In this document: positions 7,649 through 16,945 of the stretch, piece by piece | Position numbering within the stretch: position 1 is the first letter of the stretch | Layout: every line of letters begins with the position of its first letter | Assembly: GCA_017380615.1 (NCBI GenBank) | Contig: JAFODQ010000117.1 | Span: 1-45,576 of the forward strand | Source of the DNA: Clostridia bacterium | GTDB lineage: Bacteria > Bacillota > Clostridia > Oscillospirales > Acutalibacteraceae | Length of the DNA: 45,576 nucleotides | Reading direction: 5' to 3' | The notes under the pieces: model-generated | Databases searched by the model: none | What the model saw: the letters and a program-made list of their open reading frames with translations, nothing else | What the model was told of the DNA's origin: nothing | Translations under genes and position numbers: made by a program

Positions 7649-9508
7649 ATGGAACATGAAATTTTAAAGGGGATTAAATCACCTGCCGATTTAAAACAGC
7701 TTGATGATAAAGAACTTCCTTTGCTTGCAGAGGAGGTCAGGGATGTTATTGTCTCAACTGTTTCTGAAAATGGTGGGCATCTTGCATCAAATCTTGGTGC
7801 TGTTGAATTGACCATTGCAATTCATAAGGTTTTTAATTCCCCTGACGATAAAATTATATGGGATGTAGGTCACCAGGTATATACGCATAAGCTTTTAACA
7901 GGCAGATATGGCGATTTCGGTACACTCCGTAAGGAGGGTGGTATATCAGGCTTCTCTCGCCCAAATGAAAGTGAGCACGATATAGTTTACAGTGGTCACA
8001 GCAGTGTTTCTGTTTCAACAGCTCTGGGTATTGCTGCAGCAAATGCTGTTAATGGAAAAAAAGATTATGCAGTTGCAGTTATAGGTGATGGAGCTCTCAC
8101 GGGTGGTCTTGTTTACGAGGCATTGAATAACGCAGGCAGAATGAGAAATGCAAGGCTTATTATCATTCTCAATGATAACGGAATGTCTATTTCAAAAAAT
8201 GTTGGTCACCTTGCAAAGAGACTTGCTAAAATGCGTTCAAGGTCAGGCTACTATAAGCTTAAGGCTGTTACCGAAAAGGCTGTTTCGAAGATTCCTTTTG
8301 TTGGTAAAAGACTTGCAGACAGCATTTTTAAATTAAAAACAAATGTGAAAAATCTTATGTATCAGAGTAATTTCTTTGAGGATATGGGTATCACATATAT
8401 GGGACCTATTGATGGCCACAACATAAATCAGATGTGCAACGCCCTTGAGGGTGCCAAGATTATAAATGGACCTGTCCTTGTGCATGTTAACACAATCAAG
8501 GGGAAGGGTTATCTCCCTGCAGAGGAGAATCCTTCGGATTTCCACGGTGTATCACCCTTTGATGTTGTTGAAGGTGATTTGCCTAAATCAACAGATAGCT
8601 TTTCGGAAAAATTCGGGGAATTTCTCTTTAATCAGGCAGCCAAGGATAAGAGGATATGTGCAATAACAGCAGCCATGTCTCTCGGTACGGGACTTAAAAA
8701 CTTCTCCGAGGAATACCCCGATAGATTTTTCGATGTGGGTATCGCAGAAGAGCATGCTGTACCATTCGCGTTGGGTGCAAGCAAAAGTAATATGGTGCCT
8801 GTGTTTGTGGTTTATTCCACATTTTTACAGCGTTGCTATGACCAGCTTCTTCACGATTGCGCCCTTCAGCAAACAAAAATGGTAATAGCAGTTGACAGAG
8901 CAGGTATAGTTGGCGATGATGGCGAAACCCACAACGGTATTTACGACACGGCATTCTTTAACGGAATTCCAAATATAACCGTATATTCACCATCCTGCTA
9001 TGCGGACCTTAACAATGCATTGGTGAATTCCCTTTATCATAGTGATGGTCCGAGTGTTATCCGTTACCCCAGAGGCAAGGAGCCACAGATGCCTGATGGT
9101 TATTCATGTAATGGGGCATTGTTTGATGTTTTTGGTGATGAAAATGCAAATGTTGCTATTGTTACCTATGGAAGAATCTTTGGCGAGGCATACAAGGCAT
9201 ATAATAAATTAAAATCAGAGGGGATAAACGTTAAGCTGGTTAAACTCAATGTTATTGTGCCAATTCCCGAAGAAGTAATTTCTTCAATTAATACTGCACA
9301 TAAGGTCTTCTTTTTTGAAGAGGGCGTTAAAACAGGCGGTGTCGGCGAAAGCTTTGCAAGTGTAATGCTTGAACACAAGCTTTCTCCGGAATTCTGTCTT
9401 ACGGCTTTTCCTGATTGCTTTGTAAAGCAGGGAAAAACAGAATCAATATTCAAACAATATAAGCTTGATTGTGATGGTATGGTTGAAACCATCAGGGAGA
9501 ATTTATGA
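7649..9508 (+). CDS. dxs: 1-deoxy-D-xylulose-5-phosphate synthase
   Basis: 619 residues, normal for Dxs. The enzyme joins pyruvate and glyceraldehyde 3-phosphate, using thiamine diphosphate, in the first MEP-pathway step. It shows GGHLASNLGAVELT, WDVGHQVY, SGHSSVS, the thiamine-diphosphate site GDGALTGGLVYEALNNAG, then DIGAEEH-like VGIAEEHAV and the transketolase C-terminal domain. I chose the ATG at 7649, directly after the ispA stop, rather than an upstream in-frame TTG at 7628 inside ispA, because family proteins begin close to this residue. It overlaps tlyA by 4 nt (ATGA). Confidence 0.97.
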   Translation: MEHEILKGIKSPADLKQLDDKELPLLAEEVRDVIVSTVSENGGHLASNLGAVELTIAIHKVFNSPDDKIIWDVGHQVYTHKLLTGRYGDFGTLRKEGGISGFSRPNESEHDIVYSGHSSVSVSTALGIAAANAVNGKKDYAVAVIGDGALTGGLVYEALNNAGRMRNARLIIILNDNGMSISKNVGHLAKRLAKMRSRSGYYKLKAVTEKAVSKIPFVGKRLADSIFKLKTNVKNLMYQSNFFEDMGITYMGPIDGHNINQMCNALEGAKIINGPVLVHVNTIKGKGYLPAEENPSDFHGVSPFDVVEGDLPKSTDSFSEKFGEFLFNQAAKDKRICAITAAMSLGTGLKNFSEEYPDRFFDVGIAEEHAVPFALGASKSNMVPVFVVYSTFLQRCYDQLLHDCALQQTKMVIAVDRAGIVGDDGETHNGIYDTAFFNGIPNITVYSPSCYADLNNALVNSLYHSDGPSVIRYPRGKEPQMPDGYSCNGALFDVFGDENANVAIVTYGRIFGEAYKAYNKLKSEGINVKLVKLNVIVPIPEEVISSINTAHKVFFFEEGVKTGGVGESFASVMLEHKLSPEFCLTAFPDCFVKQGKTESIFKQYKLDCDGMVETIRENL

Positions 9509-10320
9509 GTGATAAGAAAAGACTTGATATAGTTCTTTTTGAAAGAGGCTTTGTGGAAAGTCGTGAAAAAGCAAAGGCTCTTATAATGTCGGGCATAGTC
9601 TATGTCAATGACCAAAAGGAAATCAAAGCAGGCAGAGATATAAAATCAGATGATGTGGTTGAGGTAAGGGGTGCCACTCTTAAATATGTGAGCAGAGGTG
9701 GTCTCAAGCTTGAGAAGGCTATGGAAAGCTTTCCCATTAACCTTGAAAACAGTATTTGTATGGATATCGGAGCATCCACGGGCGGCTTCACTGATTGTAT
9801 GCTGCAGAATGGTGCGCAGAAGGTTTATTCCATTGATGTTGGCTATGGTCAGCTTGCATGGAAGCTTCGCAGCGATGAAAGAGTTGTTAATCTTGAAAGA
9901 ACAAATTTCAGATATGTAACGCGTGAGCAAGTGCCTGACGAAATAGATTTTGCATCTGTGGATGTTTCGTTTATTTCTCTCAGACTTATTCTCCCTGTTA
10001 TGTATGAGCTTCTCAGGGAGGATGGTGAGGCTGTGTGCCTCATAAAGCCTCAGTTTGAAGCCGGCAGAGAAAATGTTGGCAAAAAAGGTGTTGTAAGAGA
10101 CCCACAGATTCACGAAAATGTTGTAAGAACAATCTCTGAGTTTGCAAACAGTCAGAAATTTGCAGTTCTCGGTCTTGAACATTCTCCCGTGAAGGGTCCT
10201 GAGGGAAACATAGAGTATCTTATGTATCTTAAGAAATGTGCAGATGTGCAGGATTCTTCAGCTGTTATTGATACAGCGGGTGAGCTTGTTGCACGCTCAC
10301 ATCAGGTTCTGGATAAATAA
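9505..10320 (+). CDS. tlyA: TlyA-type rRNA 2'-O-methyltransferase / hemolysin-family protein
   Basis: 271 residues. An N-terminal S4 RNA-binding domain (residues 1-60, KRLDIVLFERGFVESREKA) is joined to an FtsJ-like SAM methyltransferase domain with DIGASTGGFTDCML and SIDVGYGQLAWKLR. TlyA of mycobacteria methylates 16S and 23S rRNA ribose; Clostridial members sit in this same dxs-tlyA-nadK order. Its ATG overlaps the dxs stop (ATGA). Whether it targets one or both subunits is unknown. Confidence 0.93.
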   Translation: MSDKKRLDIVLFERGFVESREKAKALIMSGIVYVNDQKEIKAGRDIKSDDVVEVRGATLKYVSRGGLKLEKAMESFPINLENSICMDIGASTGGFTDCMLQNGAQKVYSIDVGYGQLAWKLRSDERVVNLERTNFRYVTREQVPDEIDFASVDVSFISLRLILPVMYELLREDGEAVCLIKPQFEAGRENVGKKGVVRDPQIHENVVRTISEFANSQKFAVLGLEHSPVKGPEGNIEYLMYLKKCADVQDSSAVIDTAGELVARSHQVLDK

Positions 10321-10337
10321 ATCCGAGGTGAATTTAT

Positions 10338-11186
10338 TTGAAATTTTACATCATTCCCAATATGACAAGAGATAATGCATACAGTGTGACTGATGCCTTG
10401 CTTTCTCAAATAGAAAAAATGAACTGTTTTGCTATGCTTGATGCGAGTCTTTGTGATATCTTCAAGAAAGCAGAATTCATCAGATATTGTCAGAGTGAAA
10501 ATGACATAAAGGAAGCTGATATTGTTGTGTCTGTTGGTGGTGATGGCTCGTTTATAAATGCGGCCAAAATAGCCATAAAATATGAGAAGCCTATTCTGTG
10601 TGTCAATGCAGGAAAACTTGCTTATCTTGCTTGTCTTGAAGGCAATGAGCTTGAGCTTCTTAGCAAGGTTATCAGTGGTGAATATGTGTCTGAAAAAAGA
10701 ATGATGCTTGATGTTTCGATTATTGACAAAAATGGTGAAATGTTATATCATTCCAATTGCATTAATGATGCTGTTCTTTCACGAAGTGGCAGCATACGCA
10801 TAATGAAGATTTCAGCTTTTTGTAATGGAACACCACTTATTGAATATATGGCAGATGGAGTTATCGTCTCCACGCCAACAGGTTCCACAGCATACTCTCT
10901 TTCAGCGGGAGGACCAATTGTTGACCCTTGTGTTGAGAGCTTACTTGTAACGCCTGTTTGTTCACATAGTGTCTTTTCACGCTCTGTTGTGCTTGGAGGC
11001 ACATCTGTGCTTGAAGTAATGCACGATAACAGTGGTGAGGCAATTCTTTCCTGTGATGGTCAGGGTGCAATTCAGGTGCCTGCAGATGCCAGGGTTGTTG
11101 TCAGACGCTCTCGGGATACAGCTTCGTTTATAAAAATAAAGAAAGATACTTTTATTGAGATCCTCAATAAGAAAATCTCCGGTTAA
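10338..11186 (+). CDS. nadK: NAD kinase
   Basis: 282 residues. It phosphorylates NAD to NADP, the sole route to NADP. The GGDGSF signature is at 67-72 and TPTGSTAYSLSAGGPIV lies in the second domain. The start is a TTG at 10338, placed 7 nt after a clean GAGGTG (10325-10330); no ATG lies near, and the family pattern KFYIIPN begins right after it. The gap to tlyA is 17 nt. Confidence 0.96.
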   Translation: MKFYIIPNMTRDNAYSVTDALLSQIEKMNCFAMLDASLCDIFKKAEFIRYCQSENDIKEADIVVSVGGDGSFINAAKIAIKYEKPILCVNAGKLAYLACLEGNELELLSKVISGEYVSEKRMMLDVSIIDKNGEMLYHSNCINDAVLSRSGSIRIMKISAFCNGTPLIEYMADGVIVSTPTGSTAYSLSAGGPIVDPCVESLLVTPVCSHSVFSRSVVLGGTSVLEVMHDNSGEAILSCDGQGAIQVPADARVVVRRSRDTASFIKIKKDTFIEILNKKISG

Positions 11187-11196
11187 GGTGGCATTT

Positions 11197-11649
11197 ATGA
11201 AGAAAAAAAGGCATAAGCTTATACTTGAACTTATTGAAAAATATGAAATAGGCACACAAGAGGATCTTTTGCAGATGCTTCGTGAAAGAGGCTGTGATGT
11301 TACTCAGGCAACTGTTTCACGAGATGTGAAGGAGTTAAGACTTTTGAAAACTCTTGGTGCTAATGGTGTGTATAAATATAGCGTGGAGAAGGCTGTTGAT
11401 AACAGCTATCCGGGTATGTTCGACGCTCTTTTTCAGAGTGCCATGACAAAGGTTGATTATGCAGGTAACATTTGTGTTATCAAGTGCTCACCTGGTCTTG
11501 CTGGCGCTGCCTGTGCCACAATTGACGCAATGAATGTTCATGAGGTTGTGGGCACAATTGCGGGTGATGACACAATATTTATGCTCTGCAGAACACCCGA
11601 CGAGGCTCGTGGTGTTGCCGAAGCACTTAACAGAATGATTGGGAGATAA
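11197..11649 (+). CDS. argR: Arginine repressor ArgR
   Basis: 150 residues. The N-terminal winged helix (KKRHKLILELIEKYEIGTQ, then VTQATVSRDVKELRL) binds ARG boxes; the C-terminal domain (GTIAGDDTIFMLCR) forms hexamers and binds arginine. The ATG at 11197 follows AAGGTGG that overlaps the nadK stop; a longer frame from 11155 is unlikely because it lacks a site and extends past the family N-terminus. In Clostridia argR next to recN and nadK is common, although no arginine gene is in view. Confidence 0.96.
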   Translation: MKKKRHKLILELIEKYEIGTQEDLLQMLRERGCDVTQATVSRDVKELRLLKTLGANGVYKYSVEKAVDNSYPGMFDALFQSAMTKVDYAGNICVIKCSPGLAGAACATIDAMNVHEVVGTIAGDDTIFMLCRTPDEARGVAEALNRMIGR

Positions 11650-11655
11650 AAATAT

Positions 11656-13329
11656 ATGCTTTCCGTTTTGAAGATAAAAAACATTGCAATTATTGAAAGT
11701 GCCGAGATTGAATTCTCAAGGGGCTTTAATGTTTTGAGTGGTGAAACGGGTGCAGGTAAATCAATAATTTTAGATTCTATCAACGCAGTATTGGGCTTTC
11801 GTACTTCCCGTGAACTTATCAGAACAGGGGAGACCGAGGCGCAGGTTACTGCGTTGTTCTCTTCTGTGGGGGAAAATGTTGTTTCAAAACTCCAAGAATT
11901 GGATTTGCCCGTAAATGAGGATGAGACTCTGCTTGTTTCAAGAGTGATAATGGCAGATAAAAATATATGCAGGGTCAATAATGCTCTCACGACCGTTGCG
12001 GTTTTAAAGGAGCTTGGTGCAGAGCTTATGAGCATCCACGGTCAGCAGGATAATAGAGAGCTACTTAATAATGAAACACATATTCTGTATCTGGATGCAA
12101 TGACAGATTGCCGTGAGCTTATGACAGAGTATAAAGAAAAATTCTCTGCTCTTATAGCTCTTCGCAACAGAATAAAGAGCCTTTCGGGGGATATTGAAGA
12201 GAAAACACGAAGGATAGATGCTTTAACATATCAGATAGATGAGATAGAGAAAGCAGAAATCACACCCGGTGAATGGGCATCTCTCAAAGACAGAAGAAGT
12301 CAGCTCCAGAATTATGAAAAAATTCAGGGCGGCATTTATGGTGCATATCAGGCACTGCAAGGCGGAGATAGCTTTAGTGGTGCTGTGCAGCTTCTTGCAG
12401 ATGCATCAAAGGAGCTCGGTGGCATTTCTCAGTATTCCTCCGAGCTTGAAGAGCTATTCAAAAGAGTGGAAAATCTTTATTATGAGGTCTCTGATGCTGC
12501 AGATTCAGTTCGGGATAATTTTAATGAGGATGGCTTCTCACAGGCTGAGCTTGAAGAGGTTGAAAACAGAATAAATCTTATTTATAAGCTGAGCAAAAAA
12601 TATGGAAGCACAGAAGAAGAAATACTTGCTTATCTTGAAAATGCAAAGGTTGAGCTTGAAAATATCTCTGTTTCGGATGAACAAATCTCAAATCTTAAAG
12701 AAAAATTCAAGCTTATGAAGGATGAGACTTTTGCTCTTGCACAGAAGCTTTCGGATGAAAGAAAGAAAACTGCAATAAGCTTTTCGAAAAAAGTTTGTGA
12801 AGAGCTTCGTTTCCTTGATATGCCACAGATACAGTTTGTTGTTGATTTCAAAGAAACGCCCCTTACCGAAAATGGTATTGATGAGGTCGAATTTCTCATT
12901 TCAGCCAATGTGGGTGAAACACCGAAGCCGTTAACAAAAATCGCATCTGGTGGTGAGCTTTCAAGAATAATGCTTGCATTTAAAACCATAATGGCTCATA
13001 AGGATAAGGTTGAAACAATGATTTTTGATGAGATTGACTCGGGCGTAAGTGGTAGAGCTGCGCTTAAGGTCGGCTCCAAGCTTAAGCAGGTGTCAGATGG
13101 TAAGCAGGTTTTGTGTGTAACGCACCTGAGCCAGCTTATGGCGTATGCGGACAGTCATTATCTTATTGAGAAGGCTGCAGTGGATGGTAAAACCTTCACA
13201 AGTGTTAAATTACTTAATATGGATGGAAGAAAGCTGGAGATTGCCCGAATAATCGGTGGCGGTCAGGTGACAGAGCTTCAGCTCAAGAATGCCGAAGAAA
13301 TGATTTCTTCCATAAATCAGAAATTTTAA
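11656..13329 (+). CDS. recN: DNA repair protein RecN
   Basis: 557 residues. RecN is an SMC-like ATPase that acts early at double-strand breaks. Walker A GETGAGKSIILDSI is at residues about 30-43, a long central coiled coil follows, and the C-terminal half has the ABC signature region ASGGELSRIMLAFK, Walker B MIFDEIDSGVSGRAA and VTHLSQLMAYAD. It is 6 nt downstream of argR. I see no LexA-box in the short gap, so it is probably expressed with the operon. Confidence 0.97.
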   Translation: MLSVLKIKNIAIIESAEIEFSRGFNVLSGETGAGKSIILDSINAVLGFRTSRELIRTGETEAQVTALFSSVGENVVSKLQELDLPVNEDETLLVSRVIMADKNICRVNNALTTVAVLKELGAELMSIHGQQDNRELLNNETHILYLDAMTDCRELMTEYKEKFSALIALRNRIKSLSGDIEEKTRRIDALTYQIDEIEKAEITPGEWASLKDRRSQLQNYEKIQGGIYGAYQALQGGDSFSGAVQLLADASKELGGISQYSSELEELFKRVENLYYEVSDAADSVRDNFNEDGFSQAELEEVENRINLIYKLSKKYGSTEEEILAYLENAKVELENISVSDEQISNLKEKFKLMKDETFALAQKLSDERKKTAISFSKKVCEELRFLDMPQIQFVVDFKETPLTENGIDEVEFLISANVGETPKPLTKIASGGELSRIMLAFKTIMAHKDKVETMIFDEIDSGVSGRAALKVGSKLKQVSDGKQVLCVTHLSQLMAYADSHYLIEKAAVDGKTFTSVKLLNMDGRKLEIARIIGGGQVTELQLKNAEEMISSINQKF

Positions 13330-13338
13330 GGTGATTAT

Positions 13339-14121
13339 ATGAAATTTGGTGTGTGCAGAGGTCTTGATGATTTACAATCAATGCAGGCTGCAAAGAGTGC
13401 AGGCGCAGATTATTTAGAAACAGGCTTCGGTTGCCTTGCTGATTTTACTGATGAAAAATTTCTTCAAGGTAAGAAAATGCTTGATTCCTTGGAGCTTAAA
13501 TGTCTTGCTGCAAACAGCTTTATTCCCGGAAACATTAGTCTTGTAGGAGATAATGTTGATTATTGTGTAATTGAAGATTATCTTGACAGAGGCTTTGAAA
13601 GAGCAGGGATTATCGGTATTGAAAAGATTGTTTTAGGCTCGGGAAGAGCAAGAAGCTTTCCTGAAGGCTTTTCTCGCGATAAGGCAGAGGAGCAGCTTGC
13701 TTATTTTCTTGGAGAATATGCAGCTCCAAGAGCTGAGAAAATCAATGCTATCATTGTGCTTGAGCCGTTGAGATTCGGTGAATCTTCAATGCTTCATACT
13801 GTTGCAGATGGTGTCAGAATTGCAGAACTTTCAGGTGCAAAAAATGTATTCGCTCTTGCTGATTTATACCACGTTTATGGAAATAATGATTCAATTGCAC
13901 AAATGACACAGTTTAACGGCCTTGTTCGTCATAGCCATATTGCAGAGCCCATTAATCGCAGATATCCTTTTGCAACGGACAACGAAAGTGTTCTTTATAT
14001 TTATCGCGAGTTCCTTAATGCCTTAAAGCTTGCAGGCTGTGATACATGCTCGATCGAGGCTCACACAGATGATTTTGAGGGTGATGTCAAATCCTCCTTG
14101 GCGTTTTTGAAAAGTTTGTAA
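13339..14121 (+). CDS. Sugar phosphate isomerase/epimerase-like TIM-barrel protein
   Basis: 260 residues. It resembles the xylose-isomerase-like TIM-barrel superfamily (AP endonuclease 2 family): strand-loop motifs include ADYLETGFG, KIVLGSGRAR, IIVLEPL with a metal-type glutamate, FALADLYH with Asp and His, and SIEAHTDD near the end. These positions match the metal ligands (Glu, Asp/His, Glu) of that fold. The substrate cannot be read from sequence; sugar epimerisation is a reasonable guess. The ATG follows AAGGTGA, 9 nt after recN, so it is the last gene of the long operon. Confidence 0.75.
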   Translation: MKFGVCRGLDDLQSMQAAKSAGADYLETGFGCLADFTDEKFLQGKKMLDSLELKCLAANSFIPGNISLVGDNVDYCVIEDYLDRGFERAGIIGIEKIVLGSGRARSFPEGFSRDKAEEQLAYFLGEYAAPRAEKINAIIVLEPLRFGESSMLHTVADGVRIAELSGAKNVFALADLYHVYGNNDSIAQMTQFNGLVRHSHIAEPINRRYPFATDNESVLYIYREFLNALKLAGCDTCSIEAHTDDFEGDVKSSLAFLKSL

Positions 14122-14150
14122 TTGACATTAACAATTAAGAGCTTTATAAT
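14122..14150 (+). promoter_or_regulatory. Perfect-consensus sigma-A promoter of upp
   Basis: TTGACA (14122-14127), 17-nt spacer, TATAAT (14145-14150). The -35 begins on the base after the stop codon of the preceding gene. Confidence 0.9.
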
Positions 14151-14187
14151 AAATTTATAATTATTCATCTTTGAAAGGGTGTTATAT

Positions 14188-14817
14188 ATGGGAAAGATTT
14201 TGATAATGGACCATCCGCTTATTCAGCATAAGCTTTCGATTCTCCGAGATGTTAACACGGGCTCCAAGGAGTTTCGTGCTCTCATTTCCGAGATAGCAAA
14301 CCTTATTTGCTATGAAGCAACAAGAGACCTTCCTCTTGAGGAGGTTGAAGTGGAAACACCAATCTGTGTTGCAAAAACCAAGGTGCTTTCCGGCAAAAAG
14401 CTTGCCATTGTTCCTATTCTCCGTGCAGGTCTCGGTATGGTTGAGGGTATGCTTGCTCTTGTTCCGTCTGCAAAGGTTGGTCACATTGGTCTTTACCGTG
14501 ACCCTGAAACAGTTCAGCCTGTTGAATATTATTGCAAGCTTCCGGCGGATATTGAGCAGAGGGATGTTTTTGTTGTTGACCCAATGCTGGCAACCGGTGG
14601 TTCTGCAATCGATGCAATAACTCAGATAAAGAAGCGAGGAGCAAAGCATGTTAAATTTCTCGGAATTATTGCTGCTCCTGAAGGACTTGAGGCTCTTGCA
14701 AAGGCTCACCCCGATGTGGATATTTTCCTTGCTTCGCTTGATGAAAAGCTCAATGACCATTGCTACATTGTTCCGGGACTTGGCGATGCAGGCGACAGAA
14801 TTTTTGGTACAAAATAA
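14188..14817 (+). CDS. upp: Uracil phosphoribosyltransferase
   Basis: 209 residues, exactly the usual length. It salvages uracil to UMP using PRPP. It shows [31 protein letters not shown], the PRPP-binding [10 protein letters not shown] and the ending [19 protein letters not shown]. The start is the ATG at 14188, 8 nt after AAAGGG; the in-frame GTG at 14179 lies inside the ribosome site. It has its own perfect promoter and a terminator, so it is monocistronic. Confidence 0.98.
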   Translation: MGKILIMDHPLIQHKLSILRDVNTGSKEFRALISEIANLICYEATRDLPLEEVEVETPICVAKTKVLSGKKLAIVPILRAGLGMVEGMLALVPSAKVGHIGLYRDPETVQPVEYYCKLPADIEQRDVFVVDPMLATGGSAIDAITQIKKRGAKHVKFLGIIAAPEGLEALAKAHPDVDIFLASLDEKLNDHCYIVPGLGDAGDRIFGTK

Positions 14818-14821
14818 TAAT

Positions 14822-14851
14822 AAAACGCCGATTCTTATGATTCGGCGTTTT
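14822..14851 (+). terminator. Intrinsic terminator after upp
   Basis: A 10-bp stem AAAACGCCGA / TCGGCGTTTT with a 10-nt loop. Its sides end in A and T runs, so it may work in both directions. Confidence 0.8.
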
Positions 14852-14864
14852 GTAATATGTGGTT

Positions 14865-15635
14865 ATGAGAAAGATATCAGTTTTACTTGTTTTAATAATT
14901 TTATTAAGCTTTGTTTCCTGCGATTCAGCAGAAACTGGAGTTGTAATCAATAACCCCGTTGAGGTTGCGTACACCACAGAGATTGGTGCAGAGCAATTTG
15001 CAGCAAAGGAATATGCAACCGATAAGGGCTATAATACTCTTGAATTTCCCACTCGTCAGGCTGCCATTGTTGCTGTGGAAAGTGGCAAGGCAGAGTATGT
15101 GATTATAAATGACAACTCAGCAACTGAGAAATTCATTTCCAACACAAAGCTTGAATTTTACGAATATTCACAATATAAGGTGGATTTCTGTGCAGTGTTT
15201 AATACGGATGATAATGCATTTGCGCAGCAATTCAATGGTGTTGTCAATGAGCTTAAGGGGAAGGGTACCTTCAGCAAAATTGATGAAGCGTGTCGCAAAG
15301 GTGAACCATACATAGTAACCGGAGCAACCCATTATAAGGGTAAAATCAAAGTAATATGTGCACCTGTTTTTGATGGGCTTCTTTGTACAGATGAAGAAGG
15401 TAACCTGACAGGCAGAGATTTGTATTACATTAAAGAAATTTGTAATGCACTTTCATATGAGGTTGAATTCATTGTTTGTGAAAATTTTGAAGATATGTTC
15501 ACAAAGCTTGAAAACGGAGAGGGAGACCTGATTATTTCTCCGGTTGAATCCACAAGCTATAGAGAAAAACAATATATTTTCAGTGAGCCCTATTCATCAC
15601 TTCATTTCGGAGTTTATAAAAGAAAATATGCATAA
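14865..15635 (+). CDS. Solute-binding lipoprotein, family 3-like, with apparently permuted halves
   Basis: 256 residues. A lipoprotein signal ends in FVSC with Cys19. Residues 33-145 resemble the second part of an amino-acid binding protein (family 3): a strand, a helix, GKAEYVIINDNSATEKF, then NELKGKGTFSKIDEAC, which is how such proteins normally finish. Residues 158-256 resemble the first part: GKIKVICAPVFDGLL, GNLTGRDLYYIKEICNAL, LENGEGDLIISPVEST and IFSEPYSS. The order is thus the reverse of the usual. Total length equals one domain, so this is not a simple duplication. No permease or ATPase is nearby, so its transporter partner, if any, is elsewhere. The start is uncertain: the ATG at 14865 or a GTG at 14859, neither with a clear ribosome site. 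It follows the upp terminator closely. Confidence 0.75.
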   Translation: MRKISVLLVLIILLSFVSCDSAETGVVINNPVEVAYTTEIGAEQFAAKEYATDKGYNTLEFPTRQAAIVAVESGKAEYVIINDNSATEKFISNTKLEFYEYSQYKVDFCAVFNTDDNAFAQQFNGVVNELKGKGTFSKIDEACRKGEPYIVTGATHYKGKIKVICAPVFDGLLCTDEEGNLTGRDLYYIKEICNALSYEVEFIVCENFEDMFTKLENGEGDLIISPVESTSYREKQYIFSEPYSSLHFGVYKRKYA

Positions 15636-15638
15636 TTT

Positions 15639-15668
15639 AAACGGATTGTGGTATTTCACAATCCGTTT
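15639..15668 (+). terminator. Hairpin terminator after the solute-binding lipoprotein
   Basis: A perfect 12-bp stem (AAACGGATTGTG with CACAATCCGTTT) and a 6-nt loop just after the stop codon. The T-run is short (TTTT in and after the stem). Confidence 0.8.
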
Positions 15669-15679
15669 TATCAAAAGAA

Positions 15680-15707
15680 AAAGCCAACGTATTTCTACGT
15701 TGGCTTT
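15680..15707 (-). terminator. Intrinsic terminator of gap
   Basis: A perfect 12-bp stem (AAAGCCAACGTA / TACGTTGGCTTT) with a 4-nt loop, followed on the minus strand by a T-rich tract. It is 19 nt past the gap stop and faces the opposing terminator at 15639-15668. Confidence 0.9.
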
Positions 15708-15726
15708 AATTTATGCTTTAGGTTAA

Positions 15727-16764
15727 TTATGCAAGCTCTGCGAAGTACTTGATAGTTCTAACCATCTGGCTTGTGTAGCTGTTTTCGTTGTCGTACCAAG
15801 AAACAACCTGAACCTCAAAGAGACCGTCAGCAACCTTTGATACCATTGTCTGTGTAGCATCGAAGAGTGAACCGTACTTCATACCGATAACGTCTGAAGA
15901 AACGATTGGGTCAACGTTGTAACCAAAGCTCTCAGAAGCAGCAGCCTTCATAGCAGCATTGATGCCGTCAACAGTAACATCATCACCCTTAACAACAGCT
16001 GTAAGGATTGTTGTTGAACCTGTTGCAACAGGAACTCTCTGTGCAGAACCGATAAGCTTACCGTTGAGCTCAGGGATAACAAGACCGATAGCCTTTGCAG
16101 CACCTGTTGAGTTAGGAACGATGTTAGCAGCACCTGCACGAGCTCTTCTCATGTCGCCCTTTCTGTGAGGACCGTCGAGAATCATCTGGTCGCCTGTGTA
16201 AGCGTGGATTGTGCTCATGATACCGCTCTGGATAGGAGCATAATCGTTAAGAGCCTTTGCCATAGGAGCAAGGCAGTTTGTTGTACAAGAAGCAGCTGAG
16301 ATGATCTGGTCATCTGCTGTAAGAGTGTTCTCGTTAACTGAGAATACGATTGTCTTTGTTTCCTTATCAGCTGGAGCTGAGATAACAACCTTCTTAGCAC
16401 CTGCATTGATGTGAGCCATGCTCTTTTCCTTTGAGCAGTAGAAACCTGTGCACTCAAGAACTACATCAACACCGATTTCGCCCCAAGGAAGCTCTGCAGC
16501 GTTAGCCATAGCGTAGATTTTAAGAGTCTTGCCGTCAACTGTGATTGTACCAGCTTCGTCATCAGCCTCAACAGTGTGAAGACCTTCACCGATTCTGCCA
16601 CAGTAGCCGCCCTGTGCTGTATCATACTTAAGAAGATTAGCAAGCATGGATGGCTTTGTGAGGTCGTTGATAGCTACTACATCGTAACCCTCAGCGCCGA
16701 ACATCTGACGGAATGCGAGACGGCCGATACGACCGAAACCGTTAATTGCAACTTTAACTGACAT
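15727..16764 (-). CDS. gap: Glyceraldehyde-3-phosphate dehydrogenase, type I
   Basis: 345 residues. Glycolytic enzyme that oxidises glyceraldehyde 3-phosphate to 1,3-bisphosphoglycerate with NAD. It has the Rossmann motif INGFGRIGR, catalytic C160 in SCTTNC, HAYTGDQ, and the end [15 protein letters not shown]. Asn-Asp after the second strand (INDLT) fits NAD preference. The ATG at 16764 follows GGAGG by 8 nt; the in-frame TTG at 16779 is part of the ribosome site. It has its own promoter and terminator and very consistent codon use, as expected for a highly expressed gene. Confidence 0.98.
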   Translation of the reverse strand: MSVKVAINGFGRIGRLAFRQMFGAEGYDVVAINDLTKPSMLANLLKYDTAQGGYCGRIGEGLHTVEADDEAGTITVDGKTLKIYAMANAAELPWGEIGVDVVLECTGFYCSKEKSMAHINAGAKKVVISAPADKETKTIVFSVNENTLTADDQIISAASCTTNCLAPMAKALNDYAPIQSGIMSTIHAYTGDQMILDGPHRKGDMRRARAGAANIVPNSTGAAKAIGLVIPELNGKLIGSAQRVPVATGSTTILTAVVKGDDVTVDGINAAMKAAASESFGYNVDPIVSSDVIGMKYGSLFDATQTMVSKVADGLFEVQVVSWYDNENSYTSQMVRTIKYFAELA

Positions 16765-16808
16765 TTGAATTACCTCCAAATATTTTTTTAGTTTATTTAA
16801 CCTCTAAT

Positions 16809-16836
16809 ATTCTACCACAAAACAGAATAAATGCAA
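16809..16836 (-). promoter_or_regulatory. Possible promoter of gap
   Basis: On the minus strand TTGCAT (16836-16831), 16-nt spacer, TAGAAT (16814-16809). The leader would be about 40 nt. The hexamers are less perfect than others in this window. Confidence 0.45.
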
Positions 16837-16945
16837 CAACTTTGACATAATTTTAACTTGGATTTTCAACTTTTGTCATAATGTAAAAAAAATCAATAGT
16901 TTGGCGTATCAAAAATGTGCTTTTTTCTGTATGTTTTGCGAAATA

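Noticed and set aside
11155-11196. 14-residue N-terminal extension of ArgR from an upstream start
   Set aside because: It lies within nadK, lacks a ribosome site and is outside the family N-terminus.
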